This document shows positions 5,790 through 6,063 of a DNA stretch of 6,063 nt, one piece after another. Origin of the DNA: Rhodospirillales bacterium (lineage in GTDB: Bacteria; Pseudomonadota; Alphaproteobacteria; JAREAF01); NCBI GenBank assembly GCA_029240475.1, contig JAREAF010000200.1, positions 1 to 6,063 of the forward strand, written 5' to 3'. Under the pieces are notes generated by a model. It was not told the origin of the DNA, ran no database searches, and saw only the letters and a program-made list of their open reading frames with translations. Made by a program: the position numbers and the translations under genes. Position 1 is the stretch's first letter. Each line of letters starts with the position of its first letter.

Positions 5790-6063
5790 GTGGAGAATTT
5801 CACGCCCGGATCGGCGTTGGTTGGCGGCGCCGTCATTGGGCTGTCGGCCGTGCTGCTAATGGCGCTGCTCGGCCGCATCGCCGGAATCAGCGGCATCGTC
5901 GGCGGCCTGATCCGCCCGGCGGCGGGGGAGGCGGGCTGGCGTGCCGCCTTCCTGATCGGGCTCGTGGCCGGGCCGGTGCTGTGGGGCGCCGTTGGAGGCC
6001 GCGTGCCGCCGGTGGAAATCACGGCCGAGCTGCCGGTCCTCATCGCCGGCGGATTGCTTGTGG
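5790..6063 (+). CDS. YeeE/YedE-family membrane protein (sulfur-compound transport type), 5' part
   Basis: The first 91 residues are visible and the gene runs off the window end. With GTG read as Met, the protein begins MENFTPGSALVGGAVIG and continues with LLGRIAGISGIVGGLI (26-41). Both are recognisable marks of the half-size YeeE/YedE (DUF395, Sulf_transp) family. Hydrophobic segments at about 8-28, 52-68 and 80 onward fit the family's many short membrane helices. The family includes TsuA-type thiosulfate transporters, and the conserved cysteine motif expected in such proteins would lie just past the visible part, so it cannot be checked here. In alphaproteobacteria a half-size protein of this type is usually followed by a second half-size partner (DUF6691), often near sulfide- or persulfide-handling genes. 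That context is known for the family, not seen here. The start is set by GGAGG at 5780-5784. The gene is divergent from the oxidoreductase gene, with an FNR-like palindrome between them. Confidence 0.9.
   Translation, partial: MENFTPGSALVGGAVIGLSAVLLMALLGRIAGISGIVGGLIRPAAGEAGWRAAFLIGLVAGPVLWGAVGGRVPPVEITAELPVLIAGGLLV

Noticed and set aside
5759..6043. Minus-strand frame of 94 residues opposite the YeeE/YedE gene
   Set aside because: Thr/Pro/Ser-rich shadow, whereas the + strand frame has a strong ribosome binding site and family motifs.

Overview
The window looks like a piece of a GC-rich alphaproteobacterial chromosome, probably from an aerobic or facultative member of the Hyphomicrobiales or a related group. 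This rests on strong G/C bias at third codon positions, the gene families present, and a cytochrome oxidase with fused subunits I and III. The genus cannot be named from the sequence alone. There is no sign of a mobile element, CRISPR array, tRNA or rRNA.

Positions 1-3053 (+ strand) hold the 3' part of a respiratory operon. It contains the last 71 residues of a subunit II carrying a C-terminal cytochrome c domain, then a fused subunit I+III terminal oxidase of 834 residues, then a 112-residue three-helix membrane protein. Each junction is an ATGA start/stop overlap, so the three genes are almost certainly translated together. Electrons would pass from the cytochrome c domain and CuA of subunit II to haem a and the haem a3/CuB centre of subunit I, where oxygen is reduced. 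All metal and haem ligands are present, as is the active-site tyrosine. Several residues classically tied to the proton channels are replaced: the K-channel lysine is Gln and three D-channel asparagines are Val, Ser and Glu. This is the most interesting protein-level observation in the window.

Positions 3054-3179 are a short non-coding stretch with one weak inverted repeat and the ribosome binding site of the next gene. Positions 3180-3695 (+) encode a small secreted outer-membrane beta-barrel of unknown function. It converges on a minus-strand pair, with 18 bp between the stop codons.

Positions 3714-5665 (- strand) hold a probable two-gene operon, transcribed from right to left: a zinc-independent medium-chain dehydrogenase/reductase (quinone oxidoreductase type), then, after a 23 bp gap, a ten-helix EamA/DMT-family exporter or permease.

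Positions 5666-5789 are a divergent promoter region containing a TGAT-N4-ATCA palindrome that resembles an FNR/FixK-family binding site. To its right, a YeeE/YedE-family membrane protein (half-size sulfur-compound transporter type) starts with GTG at 5790 and runs off the window end.

I do not see a convincing wholly new system here. The points worth following are the atypical oxidase channel residues, the small membrane protein coupled to the oxidase, and the FNR-like site before the YeeE gene.
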